Shown piece after piece: positions 26,156 to 37,112 of a stretch of DNA of 50,474 nucleotides. The stretch is from positions 1-50,474 of the forward strand of contig RHPI01003508.1 of NCBI GenBank assembly GCA_009103225.1, read 5' to 3'. Each line of letters begins with the position of its first letter. Position 1 is the stretch's first letter. The translations under genes and the position numbers were made by a program. The DNA comes from Chlorokybus atmophyticus. Its lineage: Eukaryota > Streptophyta > Chlorokybophyceae > Chlorokybales > Chlorokybaceae. The notes below the pieces were generated by a model that worked only from the letters and a program-made list of their open reading frames with translations, had not been told where the DNA came from and ran no database searches.

Positions 26156-27934
26156 CATGCATGTGTATGCCTCTTGCATGTTGAGGATGTGCATGGCCTG
26201 TGTGCATGCACAATAGCCTTGCATTTTTGTGCATGTATGGCTGCATCCTCCAGAGCACACTGCATGCTCACGCATAGGATGAGCCTCCGATAGCAAGCAT
26301 GTGTTCCACACGTGATGATGATAGTATTGCAGCTCTGAGTGACCCGCCCTAAGCAGAGTGATTCGTGTGATTCCCACTGGGCTATGGAACCTCATGAGGA
26401 CATGCCACATGCTTCCCTTTATGCGAATAACTTATGGGGCTATTGCATAAGTGCACTAACTGGCACTGATTGGTTTACATCACACAGACATGATAGTTGT
26501 GACAACTCTCGTGTGCCTCTGCTGTTGCTGCTGCTGCATCATGCCCACACTTGCTTGCTTCTTGTCCACGTATTTATATACATGGCTTATTAGGCTTAAC
26601 ATTATTTGACGTTTACATAATGTTATGCCAAATGATTTGTGCAATTGATGTCATTATATTGTAACCGTCGATGATAATATTCACACACTGAGTGCGCTAG
26701 GCAAGAACTTGGAAACGTGTAAGGGAGAATTGGTTGTGTCGTGCAAATTGATGCCTTTTGCAATATAAATGCGTCATGTATACTGTAATACTTATGATCT
26801 AAAATTGCAACAAGGCACTATTCGCTTCAATGTGCGATTATATACAATTAATGGGTGATGACTTTATTAAGGTAGCCATGCTTTTACAACATGAAATGGC
26901 AATTACCATGTTTGCATAGCATGCTGTTTCACATGTGTGTAGTGCACGACGCGGTTAGCATGCTAACACAACATGTTAATAGTACAATCTATGTGCAAGT
27001 GCTTTCTTGTTCGTATAATACACCAATCATTAATGCTTTAGATCAATCCGTTTTGCAAAGATGTTATAGTGTTTTGAATTCCATTGTGGTCATTTGTACA
27101 GTGATACTTGATGAGTGACTTCAACTAGTACTTTTAGCCTCTTTCTTACTTTAATGCATTATGTTTGCTTGTGCCCCTATCATTGCTTTTGTTCGGCTGT
27201 TGACCATGTTTGATGACGCAGTAACTATAGCGTGTAATCAATTAGCGTTAAAGGGTAGAGTGGATTAGTTAGAACGAGGGTGAGTAGTGGCGGCATGTCT
27301 TTGGGGTATGGGGCCTGCCCCGACCTCGTACCGCCAAAAACGCGGCCTTTTTAACCACTAACTATGCCGCAATTGCACCAAATCCCTAGCAATTTTGGGT
27401 CGCCGTTGGTAAGCGGTTGCCGCTGAGATAATTTTCAGCATCTTTTACGCATCTTTGCAATGATTGGCCATTTCGCTGCCTTTTTGAGCAACTGGCTGTT
27501 GTCACCGTTGCGATCCCATTTAGTCAAATTCATGTGTGACCAAATGGTGGCCTAACGATGCGATTTTTCGTTTAGTTGAATCTTAACGTTAAGGTAATTC
27601 AGGTTAGCATTATTGTGATAGTCGTAACCTCGGTATTATTTACTGAGTATCGCAGCACGTACCGTGGCGTGAACGTTACATTGATTATTAAGACTTGAAA
27701 CACTTAACAGCATTTGCTAATCATATCGCACCATATTGCACCATATTGCAGCATATTTATCAATATAATTAATGTAACACATTAAAAAAACTATCAACAT
27801 TCAGCCATAAGCGGCCACGTTGCAGAACTGTGCTTATTTTTACATTGATTGGCATGCGCTTAAGTAATTGGATGTGCTTTGGACGGCCATGATCGTGCTT
27901 AGGCAGATCTAACGGTGTAACGCTTGTTCTCGCC
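26156..27934. other. AT-rich intergenic region
   Basis: No gene, splice-framed ORF or clear repeat. Near 27725-27760 the phrase CATATTGCA is repeated three times. Confidence 0.4.
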
Positions 27935-28103
27935 GCCTAGCCAATGAGAAGCAGGCGGGCCGCACATACTGCCGCGCAGCCCGGCAGTCGCGGGTGCCAT
28001 GTGATGGCCCTAGCGCGGAATGTGTGATGTAGGTTGAATGCCGACAGGCCGGCCCGACCAATAGGCGTGATGGGCGAAATGAATCTGCGCTTCTAACATA
28101 TAT

Positions 28104-29170
28104 ATGCTCTTAACGTTCAAGAGCATGTTATGCTCTTAGTCGCCAAGAGCATACAATTTTTGAGGATAACAGTATGCTCTTACAAATAGGTAGACTATAT
28201 AGTCTACCCCCGTTACAAGACTTCGGTTTATGAAAATAACCCCGTTGAGATCATGAATTTGCAAAATCCAATCGTTTTACAGGTTTATGTCATCGGTTGG
28301 TGGAATAGTTTTGTACGCTATAAGACTACAACAAAGGGTTATAATTTTGTGTGAGCTGTCTGGTTACGGGGGAATACCTCGTTACTGGCATGTTTGTTTT
28401 AAATATTATAAACATAAACATATTACAGAACTCATATTTAGGTACGAATTAATTTATTATTGACTACTTTTAATTTAATGTATGCCACGTTAAAACATAA
28501 TAACGTGGCTTACGGTTATTTTGCAATACCCCTCTTAGTAAATTATATATTATGTAAAAAGTAGTATATATTATTGTAAACGCCAAGAGAATAACCCTGT
28601 TGATGGAATGAAAGATACACGTGATGAATATAGCGGAGGTAGACTGTACAGTTAAGGTACATAGTGGTACGTACCTAGTTACATTGAAACATTTATTGTA
28701 CAGTCTACCCCTTTTAAGACATGCTGTTTGTTTTTAAAGATAGTTTGCTCCTGGCGGGGTTATGCTCTTGACGTTAAAAAGAGCATAATATGCTCTTAAA
28801 CATTGGAGCATTTGTATGCTATAAAGCAATTCAATACGCCCATCACGCCCATCACATCACGCGCATTACGTCACGTATCATGCCATCACGCTAATTACGC
28901 TAATTACGCGTGACACTGAACCCATCACGCCTTGTCTATCGCACTCATTACGCCTGATGACACACCCGTCACGCGCTACTCCCTCAATGTTAAGAATACG
29001 CACACTGACATTTGCAAAAATGTCATGAAAAATAATATGCTCTTCGCGGTTAGTCATATTCTCTTAAGCACCAACATTTGCCTGTAGCATCGTTGGTGAT
29101 CTCAGAACGTATGCTACAAGCGGGGTTATTCTCTCGGAGCAAAGTTTTTTAGCGGGGGTGGACTGTACAA
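28104..29170. repeat. AT-rich island of nested hairpins and inverted modules
   Basis: ATGCTCTT...AAGAGCAT hairpins lie at 28104-28126 and 28130-28152 (8-bp arms, 7-nt loops) and 28762-28786, with a partial one at 28790-28811. A perfect 20-bp palindrome, GGTAGACTATATAGTCTACC, is at 28189-28208. A 13-bp inverted pair GGTAGACTGTACA/TGTACAGTCTACC is at 28638-28650 and 28697-28709, and a related GTGGACTGTACA is at 29158-29169. AATAACCC words (28235, 28590) are mirrored by GGGGTTAT (28756, 29122). There is no coding sequence. It looks like nested miniature elements sharing the same terminal modules. Confidence 0.7.
28834..28975. repeat. Cluster of (C/T)AT(C/T)ACGC words
   Basis: CATCACGC, ATTACGC and close variants occur about a dozen times in 140 bp, on one strand, with irregular spacing of 7-20 bp. 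It sits inside the hairpin island. Confidence 0.6.
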
Positions 29171-29590
29171 CGCACACATAACGCATATGTGCGCCGTGCA
29201 TGTTGTGCTCAAAATGAATGGATTCTTTTATTCATGCGCATGTACTTTGTGCAATTGCACGATATGGGCTTTGGAGGTTGAGATTTGTTTACCACAAATC
29301 GAATGGCCGATAGCTGATACACGTCGCATAGCCAATGAGAGGCAAGCGGGCTGCTCGGTATGCGCGCGGCAGGCATGTAGTCTCGGGTGCTGTGTGTGAT
29401 GGCCCTCAGTGCGCGTGATGTGTCTTTGTGCCTTAATGCCGTCCTCCCCGGCCGGCCGGCCGGCCCAATCCCGCCCAATCAGCCGCACCGCTAGTTACAT
29501 TATACTCGATATTTGCCAATGCTTATACTTAAACCGTATGCTACTCGCAAAGTGAGACAACTCACCGTAGCCTACTTGCATATTTAAAGA

Positions 29591-29655
29591 CATGGACTGA
29601 GGACCTGGAGTCCATGGACCTAGGACATGGAGTCCATGTCATGGACTGAAGGCAT
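29591..29655. repeat. GGACC/GGAGTCCATG palindromic cluster
   Basis: CATGGACT, GGACCTGGAGTCCATGGACC, then GGAGTCCATG and CATGGACT again: nearly palindromic repeats over 65 bp, resembling the GGWCC cluster near 16 kb. Confidence 0.55.
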
Positions 29656-29886
29656 GGCAATTATAGATATCGCGCGCGGCAACGCAATACCGGATGCACT
29701 AGTAGCAGCCACGTGATGCTGCTCCCTGTCACGGCGTTGTCGCTGTAATCGTCATCGTCATCGTTGGCGTCGTCGTTGGTGGCAGCGGCGGGCTTGCTGA
29801 CAGTATCAAAATGTGAGGCTGGAAGAAAAGAACGCTGAGAGACGATCTTTACCACCGGATCGCAGTTGTATCAGATATATATCAGA

Positions 29887-31804
29887 ATGGCGGTGGACGT
29901 CACAGAGGTGAGGGTGCTGAAGTTGACTTGAGCAATACATATCAGCCATTCGACTCACGCCTACTTGGTTGTTGTTGTTGTTACTGTTGTTGTTGTTGCT
30001 GATGATTTGTTGTTGTCGCCGTCATTGTGCATTCTGCTGTCGCTGTTGTAGTGGCTGCTGTTGTCGCCTTTGTTCACGCACGCGCACCTTCACTGCTCAA
30101 TCCTTTCAGCTTGGTAATCATCCAACCCTTCCACATCTGATCATCATCGACTGTTTGCTGTGGTATGTGCGGGACCAGGTGCAGATTCCACAACCCAACA
30201 CCAAAACCTCACAAGAGGATAACAGCACCACTGAACTACCCACTACATCCGGCCGCCAGCAGCAGTCCAGAGACAGAGACAGAGACAGAGACAGAGACAG
30301 AGACAGAGACCTTCCGATCCGCCCCAGTACCAACACTCTCTCCCCACACATCTCGTTTGTGCTCCAACATCTGTCCTTGTCTCACATGTTGTGTCACACA
30401 CACAGCAGCTTCAAGAGGGGATTATTGGGAGCTGTTGGGCGAGCTCAAAGCCCGCGAGGCCGATCTGATCCCCAAGCTTGAGCGCGTCGTCACGCCGGAG
30501 TGGCTGCACAACCTGGGAAGGAGGCAGATCGTACTGCTCATCGCCGAACTACTACAGGTGATAGGGGGATGGCTCACGTGTGCGAGTGCACGTGCGCGCA
30601 TGCTCACGCATACACACTCGTGTCTGCTGGTGTACGTGATTGATACGACACTTCATGGGAGTCGTACTTAGTAATGTGTATGATCACAACCATGGCAGTT
30701 GAGCGCGAGGACGGAAAGGGACAGGGAGCGACGATGGGAGGACGCAGTGAGGCTGATGCTGTCGAAGCAGAACGAACTGCGAAGCCACGCATTGACTAGG
30801 TGAAACACCTTGTCAATGACTGCATCCACACGCGTGCACACGCTCCACATATGTACTCGCACGTGCATACCCTCCACGTAGGTCTGCATACATGCGTGCA
30901 CACACGCGTACGCATGCAAGCATAGTGCACAGTCTCATGCACAGGTATGCGCGCGCGCGCACACACACACATGCAAGTACGCATGCTCGCGCACATGTAC
31001 ACACATGCAAGCACATACGAGCACACGTACTTCCCTGTTCCTAAGCAACCATCATACCCAACCACTATACTGCACGCAGGCAGGCGGAGAAGATCAGGAA
31101 AGAGTGGGCCTGGTTGTTGGCGCGGCGGTCCAGGAGAGGCGCGGGGGCTTACTACGAGGCCTTGCGCAGGGACGCTGCCGCCCGCGTCATCCAGAGGCAT
31201 GCTGTTGTTGTTGGGTCGTACGCGCGCATGCACTCATCAACACATACCCACAGAATTACAAGCATGGGGAGTGTACAGATGTGTGATAATGGTTGGTGAT
31301 GCGGTGTTTCATGAATAGGTGTTATAGGAGGTACGTCATAGCGCGAAGCATGGAGAAGGAGAGAAAGGCCAGCAGGCAACAGCGCTGGCAGGCCGAACTC
31401 ATTATGGCCATGCAACAACGCCTCCAAGTAACGATCAACTGCCATACGAACATGAGCAATGATCTCTTATGTCTTATGCCTAAATTGGACGTATGCTTAT
31501 GTGCACTCTGCACATCTGTTGATATGCGCATATGCTTGTATTGCAGCAACCCCTGCTGGCAGCGAAGGTTATGAGGGGTTTACACCGGTCTTCACACGGT
31601 CACACTCATCATCCACCTTCAAGTGGGAGTGGCCATGGTAATCCTATCAACAGCAGTCACGACAACAACAGTGCTTCAGTCACGGGGAAAAAGCAGCAGA
31701 GGAATGCTGGTGAAGGCGTCAATAAGAGAGGAGAGCAACAGAAAAACAGCAGTGTCAACAGTGTTGGCATTGCCAGAGCGTCATCCGGCAATAAGGGGAA
31801 GTAG
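29887..31804 (+). CDS. Basic IQ-motif coiled-coil protein
   Basis: The likely start is ATG 29887 (MAVDVTE, then a GTGAGG donor). The second coding stretch, from about 30113, includes LPHLIIIDCLLWYVRDQ and an Arg-Asp repeat from an AGACAG microsatellite. Its 3' junction is not resolved. Later exons fit in phase: about 30405-30557, 30699-30799, 31080-31196 (or 31217), 31319-31427, 31547-31804. The core is helical and highly charged (DYWELLGELKAREADLIPKL, then EWLHNLGRRQIVLLIAELLQ), followed by an IQ-type site, AARVIQRCYRRYVIAR, that would bind calmodulin or a related EF-hand protein. A His/Ser/Asn-rich, basic tail follows. No catalytic domain is seen. The exact family is not recognised; a cytoskeletal or flagellar scaffold is a guess. 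It converges on the Asterix gene with 268 bp between the stops. Confidence 0.7.
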
Positions 31805-31991
31805 TGGTGAGTTGGTCATTAGTACTTCTGGTAGCGTTCGAGCTGCTCTGTTGCAGAAGACATAGACACATTCTGAACTGCGTGTTGGTCAGCGCCTAAT
31901 GAGGAGCCTTGATGTTGTTATCAAGGACTAGCGCGTGGCATGATGCTTACAGTTACGTTGCCTTACGTCTGCATAGAACAGCGCTCTTATT

Positions 31992-31996
31992 TTACA
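31992..31996 (-). terminator. Possible TGTAA poly(A) signal for the Asterix-like gene
   Basis: TGTAA on the minus strand about 77 bases past the stop codon, a reasonable distance for the chlorophyte-type signal. Confidence 0.35.
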
Positions 31997-32072
31997 CAAG
32001 AAGTAGGCAGCAACCAGCACTTGCTGCATAAACACTCCCCTAGCCTCAGTCAAAGATTTGAATCATTGTCAG

Positions 32073-33352
32073 TCAAGCTATATGTGGCCTGTTTGCATAT
32101 CCTCCTCCTCCTCCTCCTCTTTGTGTTGATGACTGGGGTCTCAGCCCCACCGTGCGCGTGTAGCTGGACAGCAGCGACATGAACGCAAACATCACCGAGC
32201 ACGCCACCTGTAAATGCGGGGTGTTTTTGTAGAGTTGATTTGCGTGGGCAAGAAGCCAGGTCTGTCATGAGCTCGTGCGTTGTGATTGTTGATCAACACC
32301 AAGGACAACGTGTTGCAAGACAGCATGGATCTGAGCGGTGAATGAACAAACATGCAACGAAAAGCGCGTTCTGGGGTAAGTAGTGGTTGCTTGCTGAAAT
32401 TGGGAACCTTCATGTTGGGTAAACATGCATGAAAACTTGAGGGAACCCACAACTGGCAGATGAAGCCAGCATGGGTGCATGGTATGTGTATATATGCATG
32501 TGTGCACGATTGTGTGCGCAAACGACCGTGCAACTGTGTTCGTGTTCGCGCGCGCTTGCGTGCGTGCATGCGTGCGTGCGTGTGCGTGTGCGTGTGCGAA
32601 AGCAGTCTCACCTGTTTGACATCCATTTCCGACTTGCGCAGCCGAGCGCACGAGCTCATGACGGCCAGCAGGGATACCCAGCAACCCAGCTTCACCTGTG
32701 TGTCATTGTTGTTGGCCGATGTGTTCATGCATGTGGGTATATGCATATACCTACATGCATGAACATGGTGTAAAGGCCTATATAAACTGCACAATTTCCA
32801 CCACACTCGGCAACACCAGCATATCAGTAATGACGGCAAGCAATGGATATTATAATTACAACAATTGCCTGGACGCTGCACGCTGTGCTTTGAAAGTCCA
32901 ACAAGTCAACTGATGCGCAGAGAAGGCGTACATGTCGGTATGGACCCAGTGCAATAACAGTAAAACCACTCCAACAACAGTACCAACAACACCCACCACC
33001 TACAGTTGGAAACAAGGTTGAACGTTTAAACGCACACACAATCAAACAAACATACGCACGCTCAGAGGCAATACAAGTTAAAGGTATAATAGACCCCTTG
33101 ATAATCCAACAGTACAAAAACACAACATCCCAAACGCTCCAACAAACACATCCCAGTCACACAACTACAAAACCACCCCTCCACCTTGAGCAGCATCCCC
33201 ACGAGTCCCGCCACCAGCCCGACGATGCCCGCCACGTCGATCGGCAGCTCGTCCTGCGGGATGGGCTTGGGCCGGAACTCCCGAGCAAGGGAAGGGGAGC
33301 GGGGGTCCGCCGCCGCCGCCGCCGCCGCCGACGAGGAGCGGGGAGGCGCCAT
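32073..33352 (-). CDS. WDR83OS: Asterix homologue, subunit of the ER PAT complex
   Basis: Three exons, all in phase 0: 33352-33185, 32695-32612, 32207-32073; 128 residues. The Asterix family is about 106 residues, small multi-pass ER proteins that with CCDC47 form the PAT complex, a chaperone for transmembrane segments during membrane-protein insertion. The N-terminus has a poly-Ala run from GCC repeats, then EFRPKPIPQDELPIDVAGIV and GLVAGLVGMLLK (first membrane segment). Exon 2 gives CWVSLLAVMSSCARLRKSEM, matching the family's second segment and the Ser/Arg-Glu-Asp-x-Lys-Gln junction. Exon 3 gives SVMFAFMSLLSSY, the third segment. The tail, with six Gly codons, is not conserved. The family match extends through all three exons in order, which makes the call strong despite divergence. 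Confidence 0.85.
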
Positions 33353-34051
33353 GGAGAGGGACACAGCGAACTGCAGTGGCTGGGTGCAATTCGTGTTGTG
33401 GGGCTGCCTCGGTAAGTTACACAGGCTTAGTTGTCTCAGGTCTCGTCACTTTGGTGGGTCGAAAGTCTTAGGGAGAATGCGAGCGGCCTGAACTACAAGC
33501 CACGACATAAATAAACATACCGTAGTAAGAGGCGCAGAAATGACAATGACTGACCACACAACACACGTTTTAAGTTGATAATTTCAGTACTGTTGAGTTG
33601 TATATGTACCAACAGAAATGCTCGCCCTGTCTCAAAGGGTTGCGTTGCAGTCTGCAGAGACAACGTGCTTATGCTTGCCATGTATCTGCATTACCAGTTC
33701 TCTGCATAATAGTATAAAGACTTGCACATATGATCCACACATCAGGTAGCTAGTTTCTGCAATTTATCCTGTGCATGCGCGCGTGCACGTGCGCAAAGTT
33801 ATTGATTGGGCATGTATGGACAACAGTCACGCACAGTCAGTCAGTAAGTTGCGTATGCACCAACACTACTCACAGCAGTTTAGCATTTTCGTAATACACA
33901 CTGCTTGTCTCGACAATTGCGTCACGTGCAACAACACTGCTAGCAGCTGGTTAGAACACAACCAGAGTGGTATAGCTAAGCTGCAATAATTGTTCAAATC
34001 ATCAAACACCAACTAAGCGCAGTCCTGTACCTCTAATACATCAAATACAAT
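33353..34051. other. Intergenic between two minus-strand genes
   Basis: This should hold the promoter of the Asterix-like gene and the 3' end of the GH16 gene. No TATA box or repeat is evident, and no coding frame is supported. Confidence 0.4.
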
Positions 34052-37000
34052 TTAAAGTCCTCCTGACTCTGCTAAACACGTATCGATATGCATGTTCATG
34101 GTATCGTTGCTCGTGCCGGCTGGAAATCTCAAGTGGCACAGCGGGCATTCGGGTGAATGCGAAGCAGGTTGGACAACAGGATTGGGGCGCATGTCAACAG
34201 TAGTATGATCGTTGACCATCTCAAGGCCAGACCCGTCGGGAGCCAGCTGGTCCGGTGCGGACCTGTGCTTGAAGTTGCCAACATTGCGCTGGTGGGCTCT
34301 TCTGCGCCGCCACAACACGAACAACAACAACAGCAATGCCATGCCAACAATGGACCCCACGACGGCGCCAACAATTGCACCAACATGCGATGAGGATGAC
34401 CCTGAGAATGTCAAGTACCCGCCTGACTCTGATACCACTCTGCTGGAGTTTGCAACAGGACCCGGTTCGGTTAACACCGAACATGAGGCTGTGCTTGTGT
34501 CTGATTGAACTTGCAACTGCGCGGCTCCCTCCAGATAGCAATAAGGGTCTCCAAATCTCTGGTAGCCCTGTGATTATTGATGGTGAGCGGCCAGAAGACA
34601 TACAAGTGTGCTGGCAGTATCGGTTGGGTGGGTGCCACACACACTCACCTGATAGTACTGGTTGAAGATGGCATTTGCGTTATCCAATGTGCACGCTGTT
34701 GAACTACATGGTATCCCGCCTGTGCTCGTATCACAGGCCTTTGCAATACCCTGCAGCATATTCTTTGAGTGATGTATATCAAGGCTTATGGGCATGACGA
34801 CACTTGCACGATGGTGAGTAAGGACGACACAATGAGGTCAGGCCACTAAGTGTACAAGCTGTGTACTTGCACAACGCTTGTGAGAAACATGTTTGTGTCA
34901 TGAGTGAAAAGCATTTGCACTCTGGAGCACACTTACCGCACACAGTGTGCTTTCGGGCACATCCATACGGGCAACGCACTTCACAATGCCTCCAAGGGCC
35001 CCAACGCCGCCGCTGATCCCAAAACAGTTCTGCAAGTCACTGCCACTTGAGGTGCCTTCGTCAGACCGCTGCAACCACAACCAAAGCGTATGCAGAAAGG
35101 TCACTTGCTAGTGCATTACCCAACATCAGCGTACACAAATGTTTTTGTGTTGTCCACACACTGCCACCCCAGCGGAGAGGCAATGACGCGAATGGCAACA
35201 ATGGTCACCTGATATACGCGAACATAGTCCACAATCATGTCTGGTTGAGGCCATGTAGTACTTTGGGTTGGCTGCTGAGCATCTGTTAAAAACTTACCGC
35301 CTGCATCAATGCCAATGAGCTGTGGCTGCAACATGCAGTCAAGCAGTTCCAACACGCAGCAGTGGCTCACGAAGCTTACCTACGGCAACATTCAACAGCA
35401 GATGAAAGGCTTCATTGAATGGAGCACCAAACTGGCTTCCATAAGGGTTCTTGGGTGGGTATGATACACTTGGGTCCTGCAATGTGTGTTTATCAATGTG
35501 TTGCAAACGGCATGACTGAACACAATGCACTGTTTGCTAGCAATGCCAAAGCACACAATTGTAAGAATTTGCAAGCACTGGCGGAATTGTTTACAAACCT
35601 GTTGAAATCCGCTATTGTAGAATGAGCGCGCAAGACTTTCTGTATAAAAGATGACGTTGTCCACAGACCACGTCATCTGATCTTGGCCCCACTCCAAGGC
35701 AAACACATGGAAGTCTTTGGAAAAGTCATTGACACAATGAAAAGCGGTGGGGCCGGCACCAACACTCGTTACATACGGATACACATCTCCGTACCAAAGT
35801 GTTCCTTGCACAAAACCAGGCTCGTTTCCTCTGTGCAGCCAACAAACAAGATGAGAAGAGAACAACCCCTTGCACTTCAAAGATAATGAAACCGACTGCG
35901 TGCATGTTGTATGTATATGTTGCACACGTTGCACGTGTGCGTGCGTGAGTGGGCGCGCTTGTGCGCGTGTACATGTGTTTATGCACGTGAATGAGCGCAT
36001 GCCAATGCACTGCAGCACTTGAAAAAACAACGTACCGCATCTCCATGATGTCTATTTCGCCTGATGCTGCCCATGCACCATACACTTGCTTGGTTGGCAG
36101 CATCCATATGGCAGGCCAAAGGCCATCAGCGTGTGGTAGCAATGCCCTGATTGCAATGCGCCCGTACGTCCACGACGCAGAATTGTAATCGGAATGAATG
36201 CGTCCTGATGTGTAATCGCTCTGAACACCTGACCCATTCGTATATGACTCGCGGATTGGCCTGATCACCAGGACACCATTGTCCTGGCAGCAAAACACAC
36301 ATGCTCATCAACATTCAGTTCAGCAGCAATGCGTGTTCAAGTATGGTTTAATGCCCTCCGGCCGTGCAGGTGACAAGCAACCCATCTTAAAACCATTGTA
36401 TTCATGTTTTGTAGCACTTGTTCGCAACCAATGGCTGAAGTATACTAGGAACAACCTTCTGCGAAAAAACGCAGAAAAACTCACCTTGTCTACGAAAACG
36501 TTATTGGGCGAGTCTGTGTAGCACTGCAGTTCCTGATTGCCACCACCATCGCAATTCACCTGATTATAAGGCAGATAACGAATAAAAGTAGAGAGATATC
36601 AGCTATTCGTGAAATAATATTGTCAGCTGTAGTGCAACAGCCTAAGAGTGAAACATGAGGCCACTTGCGACAATCCTTACGATTAGTCCACTTACAGACG
36701 CAAGCAGTCACATGCACAGAGTGGAAGCACTACAATTTACAATCATCAGTGACGAGGCCGACATGGGCAGGCATTACGCTGCACACAACAGCAGCACATG
36801 CCTGGCAGAGAACCGTTCGCATAACGAAGCTGTACGACAGGGTATGTGCATGACATTCAGGCATTCAGGCAGCAGAACCAGCGTGAAGAGTACTTAATAG
36901 CGCATGTGCACCTCATAAGTCCATTTACTCCTGTCCAGGCTCCCGCTACCGAACTCGTCGCTCCAGACCAGCTGCCATGGACATCCGCCACCCGGGGCGG

Positions 37001-37112
37001 GGCTGCTTGAGTCCACTGCGGCTCCCAGAGCCGTGCATATTAGCCCCGCCAACGACCCCCAGGATAACAACGCCACCGCCGCAACCAACCGCATGCCACA
37101 CCCACTGCACAT
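34052..37112 (-). CDS. GH16 beta-glucanase with X8/CBM43-like module, TM segment and cytosolic C2HC zinc finger
   Basis: Nine exons in full phase agreement: 37112-36912, 36559-36485, 36283-36036, 35830-35599, 35476-35380, 35300-35209, 35068-34937, 34750-34649, 34567-34052; 564 residues. A signal peptide (LVAAVALLSWGSLAGLI) leads into a GH16 domain (about 48-315): LVWSDEFGSGSLDRSKWTYE, NQELQCYT, DGLWPAIWMLP, and the catalytic GEIDIMEM with E168, D170 and E173; then HVFALEW and VDYVRVYQ at its end. GH16 enzymes cut or transfer beta-1,3(-1,4)-glucans. Residues about 345-417 match the X8 pattern of spaced Cys with FNQYYQ and DPYCYLEGAAQL, a beta-1,3-glucan-binding module. A Ser/Thr linker, one membrane helix (about 454-479) and an RRRR stop follow. 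The tail ends in a finger with C534, C537, H553 and C557. The protein is likely at the plasma membrane with the enzyme outside. An in-frame ATG at 37094 is an alternative start. Confidence 0.88.

Larger units (their letters stand above)
27935..29445. repeat. Diverged direct repeats flanking a 1.3-kb segment
   Basis: Copy 1 (about 27935-28045) and copy 2 (about 29325-29445) share TAGCCAATGAGA, then GCGGGC, a GC-rich middle, CGGGTGC, TGTGATGGCCCT and TGTGATGT in the same order and orientation, followed by GGCCGGCC. Both contain a CCAAT box. The pair could be terminal repeats of a small non-autonomous element, or duplicated promoter-like segments. Confidence 0.6.

Noticed and set aside
28104-28811. 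CRISPR-like array from repeated ATGCTCTT hairpins
   Set aside because: Repeats are 8-bp inverted arms at irregular spacing in a eukaryotic genome, with no uniform spacers and no cas genes.
33098-33491. Plus-strand frames with Arg or Ala runs
   Set aside because: They are shadows of the Asterix first exon, caused by its GCC repeat.
35392-36030. 212-codon minus-strand frame with a long N-terminal extension
   Set aside because: Only its middle part is the GH16 exon; the rest reads through introns on both sides.
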